Assembly: GCF_004027225.2 (NCBI RefSeq)
Contig: NC_044279.2
Coordinates: forward strand, 51,360,744-51,424,743
Origin: Strigops habroptila
Taxonomy: Eukaryota > Chordata > Aves > Psittaciformes > Psittacidae
DNA: 64,000 nt
Direction of reading: 5' to 3'
The translations under genes were made by a program, and so were the position numbers. Under the pieces are notes generated by a model that made no database searches, was not told the DNA's origin, and saw only the letters and a program-made list of their open reading frames with translations. Shown in pieces: positions 21,601-29,452 of the stretch (position 1 is its first letter; the number at the start of each line of letters is the position of its first letter).

Positions 21601-24209
21601 GTTCCTGCACAGAAGTGATGACAGGCTCTAAACTAACAGTTTATGACAATAGTTTTGCTCCTTTTTTGGTATAAATAGTTTCCGGTACTTTCTTTACATT
21701 TATTTCTGCCAGGAGCTTCTGTCAGAAATGCCATATCTTGTAGATCCTCCCATTGTTCTGGAGAACACTTTCCAGACAATAATTGTTCACAATAAGTGGG
21801 AGGTGATTTCCTATCCTTTTGCAAGGATCAGGCAGGGGAAGAATTTGTGGTCTTTCTATTGTGGATCTATTATTTACTGTCAAGTACTAATGTTTTCCTA
21901 AGGACTGATTGTAATTGTCTTGCTTGTAAACATTAAAGGAAATATGGGGGATGTTCCTTCCAAATGCTCTGTGTGAAATGGGAATTATACCTGGGAATAG
22001 CAGCATTCCCCTTCTGTAACACAGTTCCTTCTCCAGCTCCACGGACACAGTTTGGATAAGCACCTGTGCTTTCCGGTCACATCATCTGTCAAATTCACAC
22101 ACTCCACATCACGTCACATCACACAGTGTCTCCTCACAAGGGCTGCATGTGGGAGGATGAAAAGTGTCTTGTCAGCCTTCTATGTCCTCCTTCCTGCTGG
22201 TGCTCTCCACTAGGTAGGTGCCCAGGGAGGTGGAGAGCCCAATGATGTGCAGTGGGAGTGCAGAAGTGCATAGCACCATGGCAAAGGAGTGGGAGTTTGA
22301 GCAGAGGAGTGGCACTGGAGCCTTCAAACCTCTCTCCACGCCCAATGAACACAGGCTTGGGAGTGGGGACCAGCCACTTTTGTGCCAGCCAGGCTCATGA
22401 ACATAAAATGCTACAAGGCAGCTGGCACAAGTTACTGTATGAGCTAACTGTTCCCTTTCTCCACTCACAGAAAGAACATGCGAGCTGTGTCCTCCTGGGT
22501 GGCAATTGCACAGGGGCAGATGCTACTACTTCTCCGAGGAGGCTGTAAGCTGGGATGACAGCCAGAGAAACTGTCTGGCCAGGAAATCCCAGCTTCTTGT
22601 TATCGAAGATGAAATTGAGATGGTGAGTCTTGCAGCAGCCCTAAAAACGTGCAATGGGTATCTACCTTAGCCAAACATTTCACCAAGTGAACATAGCCCA
22701 GATGTCAGGTGTACATGCAGGCAAGTAAGAGCCCCATCAAGTGCAAAGCATCTGACCCTCCACAGACAGAAGCTTGTTTTGAGAATGTCAAGAGAGTAGA
22801 GCTAAAGAGGAGAGGCACAAGATATGCAAGTGTAGAAACCAGAGTACTTTTGACCAGGAGGAGGAAATGCTGGGGAATTCCCACCCATTTCCATTACTTG
22901 ACTCTGGGAAGAGAAGTCTGATTCAACCACTAAACAGAAATTTGAACAGCCAGACCTCTTTCTCATTTTCCTTTGAGAAAAGTCATTGAATGGCTCTTCT
23001 GAGAAACTGAGAATTCCCTGAGGAACAGGTCTTTTACCCTAAAGACCAGACTTTGCAACCTGGCTTATCAGGGTGAGGAGCATCAGTGAGGGGTTTTTTG
23101 AAGCTAGTTAACCTGAGTGCCAACTGGAGTCAAAACTGTGGCTGGTCACACACATACGGGCTGTTGTAATGGGCTGCTTTGCCGTGACTGGACCCCTGCC
23201 CTTGCTCTCCATGTGAGGGGCTACATAAAAAGCTGTACATGAGACAGAATAGTGACTTTAGTACAGCAGAAACGCTCTGCTGTTGGGTAACATGCTTCTG
23301 CTTGTTCCACAGGAATTTATAGACAATAAAGAGAAAGATACCAAATATATCTGGATTGGGTTGAAGATTCCAGAAATGAAGAAACAACAGAGTTCAACTG
23401 AAGATCCTAGAGTAAAAGAAAACAGGTCATGATTTGTGTGTGTGTGCTGTCTTTGGCAGTAGCAAAGGTATAGCACTTTGCATGGAAATACAACTCTGAA
23501 TCCAAGCTAATTCCCAAAGCACAGATCTAGTCCTCCAGCCTCAGGCACCGACTCAGGGTCTATTTTACAGCCAATTCCAGGTTGACTAGTTCCTGCTGCG
23601 CACCTTTGGAAACAGATCTGTTTTCTGCCTGCAAGACCAACCACAGCCACAATTCATGTATGTGTGAATGTAAATGGACATTAATACACACTTCTCCCAC
23701 TGAAATGCTGTCAACAGACTCACTGACTTTACAGACCATGTATTGAGCGCCTCTGTTGAAAGCGATGCCTAGCACCATGGGTGCTAGGATCTGTGCAGCA
23801 GATCTCTTACCATTACAGTTCATCATCATGGCTGCATGTGGAGCCTTTCCTTATCCTTCTTACACTAATGTTCCTGAGCATACCTCCCTCAGCAGCCTGC
23901 AGCCGTCTCTGCTGTAGGTGCTCATCCCACCCATGCATGGCTGTTGAGGAACTGTGCTTCAGTGGGTTACAGACTGGGTGCCATGCAAACCCCTCACTCA
24001 GGATATTATCAATATTTTTATTCAGTACTGAATTTAAAGCTGACAACTCATTGCATTCCTTTTGTTCTCTCACCAGGAAAGCTATAAATAGAATTGAGAC
24101 TGACAAGAACTGTGCTGTCTACAGAAGAAAAAACATGATCCAAGTAGATAACTGCCAGACTTTAAAGAAATGGATCTGTAAGAAGAATGCAACTTTGTTG
24201 GTGCTTTGA
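583..24209 (+). CDS. KLRF1-like: KLRF1-like C-type lectin-like receptor (hemITAM, type II membrane protein), multi-exon
   Basis: Assembled by eye from exons 583-646, 20454-20552 (or 5271-5348), 21334-21474, 22471-22622, 23313-23425 and 24077-24209. All junction phases agree (1,1,1,0,2) and give about 233 codons, near the usual length of killer lectin-like receptors. Order: 22-residue cytoplasmic tail with an acidic EEGYMEL hemITAM, TM helix, stalk with two N-glycosylation sequons, then a CTLD with the CPPGW, CYYF, WIGL, NCA and KWICKK landmarks. The tail resembles NKp80 and CLEC-2 tails, and the [16 protein letters not shown] stretch resembles the same part of KLRF1. Known for the family: the hemITAM tyrosine recruits Syk and activates NK or myeloid cells, and mammalian KLRF proteins bind CLEC2 ligands. 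Inferred: the same role here. Odd points are the large first intron, a second TM exon, and loss of the W-x-W-DG loop motif in the fifth exon. It could instead be another hemITAM CTLR, such as a CLEC1B relative. Confidence 0.78.
647..2584. other. Intron 1 of KLRF1-like gene, left part
   Basis: No exon or gene recognised. T/G-rich low-complexity sequence at about 968-1035. Open frames are short and lack domain motifs. Confidence 0.5.
2585..3805 (-). mobile_element. CR1 LINE, reverse transcriptase part
   Basis: The - strand frame 3535-2963 contains [36 protein letters not shown] and the catalytic FADDTKL, all CR1 reverse-transcriptase motifs. The downstream LVDKKLNM and [10 protein letters not shown] blocks reach the 3' part near 2600. 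Frameshifts make it dead. It is the outer element of a nested pair. Confidence 0.92.
3806..4847 (+). mobile_element. CR1 LINE 3' part, nested in an opposite CR1
   Basis: Starts in reverse-transcriptase sequence (GTCACTAGTGGTGTCCCTCAGGG), contains [26 protein letters not shown] and [15 protein letters not shown], and ends in the CR1 tail ATTCTATGATTCTATGATTCTGTG at about 4825-4847. The flanks on both sides are - strand CR1. Confidence 0.88.
4848..5090 (-). mobile_element. CR1 LINE, pre-reverse-transcriptase part (continuation of 2585-3805)
   Basis: The - strand reads [13 protein letters not shown] and [18 protein letters not shown], from the region between endonuclease and reverse transcriptase of CR1. 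Orientation and order show it is the upstream half of the element broken by the + strand insertion. Confidence 0.8.
5271..5348 (+). CDS. Alternative transmembrane exon A of the KLRF1-like gene (or remnant of a duplicate)
   Basis: A 78-nt phase 1/1 exon with a pyrimidine-rich acceptor (TTCCTCTAATTCTTCAG) and a consensus donor CAAT|GTGAGT. It encodes a hydrophobic segment that includes [20 protein letters not shown]. It ends in the same CAA T|GTGAGT as the TM exon at 20454-20552, so either can join exon 1 to the stalk exon in frame. No stalk or lectin-domain exons of its own were found between here and 20450. It is therefore either a mutually exclusive TM exon or what remains of a duplicated gene. 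Confidence 0.6.
5671..5724. repeat. CCAT microsatellite
   Basis: ATCCATCC units with a few changes (CTGT, CCGT, CACC). A shorter CCAT run at about 3654-3680 sits inside the CR1. Confidence 0.95.
10370..10655 (+). mobile_element. Degenerate CR1 3' fragment
   Basis: GCACAGCAACAGGACAAGAAGCAATGGG-ACAAGTTG, GAGCAGGGGTTGAACTAGA-G-CCTCCAGA and a decayed tail are typical of old CR1 3' ends. Confidence 0.65.
11338..11424. repeat. Purine (GA/GGA) tract
   Basis: Almost 90 bases of AGAGGAG/GGAAAG on the + strand, an open frame only because it lacks pyrimidines. Capable of triplex formation in principle. Confidence 0.9.
12470..12492. repeat. Poly-T run
   Basis: Over 20 consecutive T after GGGGC. It could be a retrotransposon tail on the - strand, but no element was recognised next to it. 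Confidence 0.9.
16556..16612 (-). mobile_element. Short CR1 3' tail
   Basis: TCATAGAATTATAGAATCAACTAGGTTGG followed by AAAAGACCTTTAAGATCATCAAG is the antisense CR1 3' end. Confidence 0.8.
17250..17560 (-). mobile_element. Possible CR1-related fragment
   Basis: The - strand contains [14 protein letters not shown], resembling the CR1 [13 protein letters not shown] block, followed by RLRRLKRG. Surrounding sequence is too diverged to set limits. Confidence 0.4.
19964..20033 (+). CDS. Candidate alternative first exon of KLRF1-like gene
   Basis: An ATG at 19964 opens 23 mostly hydrophobic codons ([17 protein letters not shown]...) ending at a consensus donor TCAG|GTAAGT in phase 1. That fits TM exon B 420 bases downstream. 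If used, it would give a receptor lacking the hemITAM. It may equally be an untranslated exon or a chance match. Confidence 0.25.
20454..20552 (+). CDS. KLRF1-like: Transmembrane exon B of KLRF1-like gene
   Basis: A 99-nt phase 1/1 exon between a long pyrimidine tract with CTCCAG and the donor CAAT|GTGAGT. It has basic residues first ([10 protein letters not shown]), then an uninterrupted Leu/Val segment ([20 protein letters not shown]) and KQ. Positive charges before the helix fit type II topology. Spliced to the stalk exon it continues as AKQ-FLKC, which resembles the end of the NKp80 membrane segment. Confidence 0.8.
21334..21474 (+). CDS. KLRF1-like: Stalk exon of KLRF1-like gene
   Basis: A 141-nt phase 1/1 exon: acceptor TTTTTTTGTTCAAG, donor CAGG|GTGAGG. 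It starts FLKCRAGKS and ends [11 protein letters not shown]. It carries two N-glycosylation sequons (NST, NHT) and two cysteines that could form an inter-chain bond or the extra CTLD disulphide. The hydrophilic, Ser/Thr-rich composition is as expected for a CTLR neck. Confidence 0.78.
22471..22622 (+). CDS. KLRF1-like: Lectin-domain exon 1 of KLRF1-like gene
   Basis: A 152-nt phase 1/0 exon after CCACTCACAG, with donor ATG|GTGAGT. It holds the long-form CTLD opening: C-x2-CPPGW, then GRCYYF, SW, and [18 protein letters not shown]. The Cys spacing and the LLVIEDE strand are typical of group V (killer-type) CTLDs. The end matches the exon boundary shared by KLR genes, where the next exon begins with a phase 0 x-F-I. 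Confidence 0.88.
23313..23425 (+). CDS. KLRF1-like: Lectin-domain exon 2 of KLRF1-like gene, divergent loop and weak donor
   Basis: Acceptor TTGTTCCACAG, phase 0, reads [21 protein letters not shown], so the family landmarks FI and WIGL are present. The usual W-x-W-x-DGS loop after WIGL is missing and is replaced by a Gln/Ser/Glu/Lys-rich stretch. The frame meets TGA at 23430. Splicing at the weak donor AACAG|GTCATG (23426) avoids it and gives phase 2, exactly what the last exon needs. A better-looking donor at 23412 (GTAAAA) would put the last exon out of frame. The exon is either a functional variant with a remodelled ligand-binding face or an early sign of decay. Confidence 0.7.
24077..24209 (+). 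CDS. KLRF1-like: Last lectin-domain exon of KLRF1-like gene
   Basis: After CTCTCACCAG, phase 2, it reads [17 protein letters not shown], then [13 protein letters not shown] and a short tail ending LLVL and TGA (24207-24209). The C-x13-C-x7-C spacing and KWIC-K ending are standard for the C-terminal strands of killer-type CTLDs. A third sequon (NAT) sits in the tail. A CR1 fragment begins nine bases after the stop, and AATAAA at 24565-24570 is a possible polyadenylation signal. Confidence 0.87.
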
Positions 24210-24217
24210 GCCAAATC

Positions 24218-24290
24218 ATAGAATCATAGAATAGGTAGGGTTGGAAAGGACCTTAAGATCATCTAGTTCCAACACCCAATCATCAGACAA
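24218..24290 (-). mobile_element. Short CR1 3' tail after the KLRF1-like stop codon
   Basis: ATCATAGAATCATAGAATAGG, GGGTTGGAAAGGACCTTAAG and ATCATCTAGTTCCAAC: antisense CR1 3' end. It lies within the likely 3' UTR. Confidence 0.85.
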
Positions 24291-24564
24291 CAGGCAGAGC
24301 TTTTTTTCAGAAGACCCATTTTACTGATAAAACAACATGTGATATAAATAATTCTAAGAGACTTGCACAGAAATTTGCATTTTGCTGTTCTGTGCTCCCT
24401 AAGACTTTGTTTGGATGCAAACAGGGAACTCTGAAGTTGACAGGTGCCTGTGTGAAGGTCATGCAACAGGACTGCACATCAGCATGTCTGAATTTGGGGG
24501 TGCTTGAATACAGCATCGGCAGCTAAAGACTCATTTGAAAAACTGCTGGTTTTCTCATGTTAAA

Positions 24565-24570
24565 AATAAA
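24565..24570 (+). terminator. Possible polyadenylation signal of KLRF1-like gene
   Basis: AATAAA about 355 bases after the stop codon, in the expected orientation. No strong downstream GT-rich element was identified. Confidence 0.35.
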
Positions 24571-25854
24571 AAGGGGAAAAAAATCCCGCAAACTCAGTGC
24601 AGCATGTGTGTGGGAAAGAGGGTTGGTTTGTTTATTCTAAGCAGAGAAGCAAGGGCAAGGAAAGAGCCTGAAATTAATAAGATAGAGCTATCTATCTACA
24701 ATATCTATCTATTTTTATATATATGTATTTTTATATAGATATATTCCCACTGAGCAAATATAACTTCAGGGTACTTAAAGCATATCCTTCACCATGCATT
24801 GGAGACAACTGCTGAATTGCTGTTTTTATGGCAGATGTTTCTTGAGCCATGCTGAATTTAAGAAAAAACTTAAACTCCCGAGCTGCCTTCTCTCAAATTG
24901 GTTTTGGTATTTAGGTTTTAACAATATTCATGAAACATCTAGTATTTGAGTATTCTCTGTTACTAATGTAATTAAACATGTTTTTGCAGGGCCTTACGAA
25001 GCTCTGACATTTTAAACAGTCACCAAGTCTTGAATAATTCCAACCATTAAAAAAAAAGAAATGGCCACTGAAGTGAAATACTTCATCAAACCCTGCTCTG
25101 AGTAAAGTTAGTTCGTTAGTTTTTGACCCTTCATTTCTTAGCATGACAGACTTTGGATACTAAAGAAGATGCTTATGAGTCATTACAATAGAGCTTTCAT
25201 TATAACCTACTGTGCTCACAGTTGCTCCAAAACCTCCTTTAAGCAGCAAAATTCCCTTTTTTTGGATTCTATCCCTAGATGACACTGATGGAAAAGAAAT
25301 GCAAGAGCGACGTTATTTTGTACTTACAGGCAACATTCAGTTATATCAGCTCATTAAGAAAGGCTAAGACACGACATGGTACATGAATACTCCTTGTCCC
25401 TTACAATTTCCACTGATTTTGTGAAATGTACCTCCAGTATGCCCCTAATGCAAATACTTAGAAAACTTTACAAGAATGAACTGCAGAAAATTCCACGTTT
25501 CCCTCCAAAGTGACTGTACTGTATGTGTTTCTCTATGTGCATTTCAGCACGGTTTCCACAGAAGTACTTCAGCATTTCAGTTAAATGCTTTTGTTAAAAG
25601 TCTGACACATTCTGAAATGTGAACATGTGTTAGAAGTGTTAGAAAGTAAAATGCTTTCTTTTTTGGGGTCAAATGTCTTGTCTCCTGTTAATGCCAACAT
25701 TCTGATTGAAGATCTTTTCCTATTCAAAACCTGAACATTTTTGATTTAGTCTGGTGATTTTGTTTTCCCCCATATGGTACCTGAGCTAAGAAAATACTGT
25801 TAGTGGCACAATACTAAGACACAAACCACTGTAATTCAGAGGTTCTGTAAAGAT

Positions 25855-25860
25855 ATTTAT
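25855..25860 (-). terminator. Possible polyadenylation signal on - strand
   Basis: TTTATT on the + strand (AATAAA on the -) lies where a - strand transcript from the CLEC2-like gene or the open frame at 26368-26529 could end. A hexamer alone is weak. Confidence 0.25.
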
Positions 25861-26354
25861 TAAGCACCTTTTCAGGACTATTGCACATACCATACCCTTC
25901 AGAGCTAGTTAATTTAAAAAGATTGCAGAATAACACCTCTCCAACTAGTTACATATAAATTAACACATAGATTATCGGGCTGTTCAGACCATAGAGTCCT
26001 GTTACTGTGCTTATAAAGAATACAAGCAATTAAAAAAAGGGTAGTTCAGCAAAATTAGTGCTCATATATAAATAAACATAGTAAAGTCTGTTGTTAACAA
26101 TATCCATACTGCACAGTCCTGTTACAGCAAGGTCCTATTGCCACAGAAAATAATGAAGCCATAAACAAGATGCTGAGCATAAGTAGACAGAAATTAAATT
26201 TGCATAAAAACACAGTGAAGGCAAAAATAATTACAAATAGGACAAAAAAGCCCAGTGAACAAAACACACGCCAAATAAGCTGTCAAACATGGTGCAGTTT
26301 TACATTCTTAATAACTGAGAAGACACAATTATCTTCCCTTCTCTGAAACTACAG

Positions 26355-26367
26355 TGCGCTCTAGTGG
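26355..26367 (-). promoter_or_regulatory. CTCF-like motif between the two CTLR genes
   Basis: The - strand reads CCACTAGAGCGCA, one mismatch from the CTCF core CCASYAGRKGGCR. It lies between the convergent genes. A motif match alone does not show binding. Confidence 0.3.
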
Positions 26368-26529
26368 CTACTCCAAAAATGGCTCCACTTGCTCCTTCAA
26401 GAAGTCCCACAGAGTCCATAGTCCTCTCCATAGCATCCAGATCACAAGAAAAACAGTTTTCCGGATTTTATGCCGAGCAAGGAAGCTATTTCGCCCTGCT
26501 ATACACGTGATTTTCCCATTCTTTCTTCT
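26368..26529 (-). CDS. Tryptophan-rich open frame, possible terminal exon of unknown gene
   Basis: On the - strand an AG at TATCTAG opens 53 sense codons to TAG at 26368-26370. The predicted peptide has a basic part (FLARHKIRKT), a hydrophobic Trp-rich part (VFLVIWMLWRGLWTLW) and an acidic end (DFLKEQVEPFLE). The block holds several CpGs in otherwise AT-rich DNA, and an AATAAA (-) follows about 510 bases on. I do not recognise the product. A frame of this length can occur by chance. Confidence 0.25.
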   Translation of the reverse strand, partial: RRKNGKITCIAGRNSFLARHKIRKTVFLVIWMLWRGLWTLWDFLKEQVEPFLE

Positions 26530-28924
26530 CTAGATACCCATAGAAATAGTCCTTCCAGGAAAACCATCTGCTTTGCTTCCTCCAGGTCAAAGGACACTTT
26601 AAGTCTTCAGGTTACCTGCTAGACATGAGTGGACAGGGTTCACTGTTCATTAGGGATTGTGCCCTAATTCCTTTAAGGCTCATAGCAATTCAACAGCACT
26701 GGACGTTGCTGCTGAAAATGATATGCACACAGAAGAAAACACTGATTGTCCTTCCAGAAAACAGATCGTCCACCCTCATGCTCAGACAGGCACAGGACAT
26801 GAGGAAGTCGTGGAGAAAAATCCTGTGCTGTTAATTCTCTTATTCCCTACTCATGACTTTGCCTATTTGCACTGAGGACTATATCTAACTTTACAACATT
26901 AATGCCTGCAGCTTCACTATTACTGTTTCATCTCAAACTCTTTCCCCATCTGTGCAGATGCTCAGGTAAATAAATACTCTTATCTATCCTGACTTTTTTG
27001 CTGTGGGAAGGAGAACTTCAGGTGCAGTGCAGCTACATAAATCCCACAATGTTAATACTGTCAAGCTAATTTAACAAGATTAATGTAAAATAGCATTAAC
27101 AAAACACAATATAAAGCAGAGTCACACAAGATGCACCTCATCAAACTGGGAGAGCAAAATCTGCAATGATCCTGTCCAAACCAACAGCGCTCATTTCTGC
27201 ATCACACTGTATCTGAGAGGCACTGGCAGAATTTCAGGCAGACCCACACTTCACAACCCATCCTTGCACACAGAGGGGATAAGGAAAAAGCAGAACACCA
27301 CCTCCAGCTGCACACCAAAAAGGAAAAGAGCAGTTGCTCCTGATCCTGCAAGAGAAGAGTTAATGGAAGAAATACTGATAGCACATCAAAAGGCAACTAC
27401 AGGCTGAGTGGTAGCTAGAAAAATGGGGAAAGGAAATGACTTAAGATGCTGAAGCAAGCCTTTTAAATGGAATGTTTAAACAACAGAGGCTTCCTCCATG
27501 GGTGCAGAATTCTGGCTACCAGAAAAGTCATTCACCTCCAGACAGGAGTCAAGATGTGTTCCCAGGTCCCAGAGTATAAACATAGTCTATGCTGACATCA
27601 TATCAGAGCACCAAGCATCAGGTGTGGTGGCTTCATCCACCTTTATCATGCTAAGCCAATATTCAAGCTACAGACCCACTTCCTGGTTAAATAACATCCA
27701 GAGGCTGAGACTCCTTTGGATTCAAGGTAGGCACAGTTTCCAGAGCCTTTTACTTCAATCCTGTACGGGAGAATGAAAGACAATTACTTCGATACCCACA
27801 ATCAAATAATGCAATAAAGAAAAGGGAACTTCGGGATCACAGGTTCTCTTTGTACAAAGCCTGATTTACCATAGGCAAGGCATCACAGGATCGTCTTTTT
27901 TTCATGGGACCTGGCCACCAGAATACAAAATCTAGGACTTGCGGTACTCCTCCATCTTGTCTAGTGGTCGCTTAATGTGAAATATGCCCTTGGTGTGGAG
28001 ACTGGAATTCAGGTTTGCCCTTCTCAAGGACGCTGTGCTATCAAGACTGGCTCCACCTATGACTTCCACATCTTTTTATACAGCTAAAACATTTGAAAAG
28101 AAGCTGGGAAACAAATGCCTCTCTCATTTCCCTCTTCCTCAGAACTGAACACTGCACTATGGTTAAGGGGGCAGTGGAAAACAGGAAGCAAACTTCAGTT
28201 TCCACACTGTAGGTGTCCCTGTGTAAAGAGTAAGCGTCTTCTTCGCCAACTCTGTTCTCAAACTAAGTGTGACAGTGTTCTGTGAATAGGCCAACCACAC
28301 CACTATGGTCTCTGGAAAAGCCAAGGGACAAATCCCACCAGTATTAACACGACAGTAACAGCAACTGAGCTTAGACATTAAAATGTTTGCCTTTCTAACG
28401 ATGGAAGGGGCAGTCTGGGGCAAGCGCAGAGGCAGAAGTCTAAGAATGTGAACAACATCACTGAAAATGAAAGCTTCAGTGGATGTCTGTATCGCAGGCA
28501 GGGGATAAGCAAGAGTAGGAAAGGCTGCAATTTTCAACTTGAGACGCCTAGGTGCTGCTCACATCTCACATTAAATGTGTAAGGTCTTTATCAGATCAAG
28601 CCCTCAAGTCTTGGAAATGGACTGAATACAGTTACGCACCACTAGTCATGTCACAAACTTAAAAGTATTTAAATTTTCCACTTTTTAAGTTAATTTCAGG
28701 CTTGTGAAATCTCAATGCTTATTACTGCCACCGGTAATTCTACCAACTCCAGCCAGCAGCTGTTCAGGACAAGAGGCAGCAGCCTCTGAGAAGATGGGAC
28801 AGCTATCGGGAGGAGGAACAAACCTCCCCACACCTGACATTGGTGGGATAGAACACAGGGCCATGACCTCAGAGCAGCTCATGCAACATAAATTCACAGC
28901 TTCACCTTTCTCTCCAGCAGCCTT

Positions 28925-28939
28925 TTCTGGAGGCACATT
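28925..28939 (-). other. Candidate alternative 3' exon start for CLEC2-like gene
   Basis: A very good acceptor (GTTTTCCTACTTCCTACAG) precedes 28939 on the - strand. In phase 2 it would add only about 14 codons (MCLQKRLLERKVKL) before TGA, giving a lectin domain without its last strands. No canonical final exon was found, so this is one possible end. Evidence is splice signal only. Confidence 0.2.
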
Positions 28940-29351
28940 CTGTAGGAAGTAGGAAAACATCTCTTAGAAGCCTCCCAAATATATTTGCAGGTTGCATGCA
29001 GGTTTGCACTTTTGCAAAATGCATTCTATAATGAGGAATTTGTGTTACTGTAATTCCTCCTCCTCATTGCTTTGGTGTCTTCGTGGTTCCTTTGTTTAAC
29101 TCTCACTTTGTTATACTCTTACCATGAGCTCCTGTCCCATGTTGCTTCTGAACCTGACATTACAAATTTAGCTTCTAACTTTCATTTGGTATAGTTTTAA
29201 CAATGCTAAGTGAAATCTTTATTGTATTCCATGCTCTCTCCATAGTCATCCCTTCAACATCACTACAGTCCTTTCTTTCAAGGATTTAGTTATCCTTCCT
29301 TACTCCCCTATAATCTAGTATCACCAGCAAAACCCCTCAACATCAACTTAC

Positions 29352-29452
29352 AGTGTAGTGTCTAATGCTTTCCCATTTACCCAAAAGAACTCTTCATTTC
29401 TTTTATAAAGTCCAATCCAGGGGTCTTGCTTTGTTATCTTCACCATAAAACT
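29352..29452 (-). CDS. Lectin-domain exon 2 of CLEC2-like gene
   Basis: A 101-nt phase 0/2 exon: acceptor TATTTCTACAG, donor ACACT|GTAAGT. It reads SFMVKITKQDPWIGLYKR then NEEFFWVNGKALDTT. WIGL and the W-x-NG-K loop agree with CLEC2/CD69 proteins. All splice signals are strong. Confidence 0.83.

Larger units (their letters stand above)
24571..29351. other. Region between the convergent CTLR genes
   Basis: Expected to hold both 3' ends. Apart from an AT-rich ATCTAT/TATATA stretch at about 24690-24745, the open frame at 26368-26529 and the candidate acceptor at 28939, I see nothing definite. A canonical last lectin exon for the CLEC2-like gene was looked for and not found. Confidence 0.5.

Noticed and set aside
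27202-27396. WVC followed by a stop on the - strand, considered as the missing last lectin exon
   Set aside because: Upstream sequence lacks the CA block and the Cys spacing is wrong.
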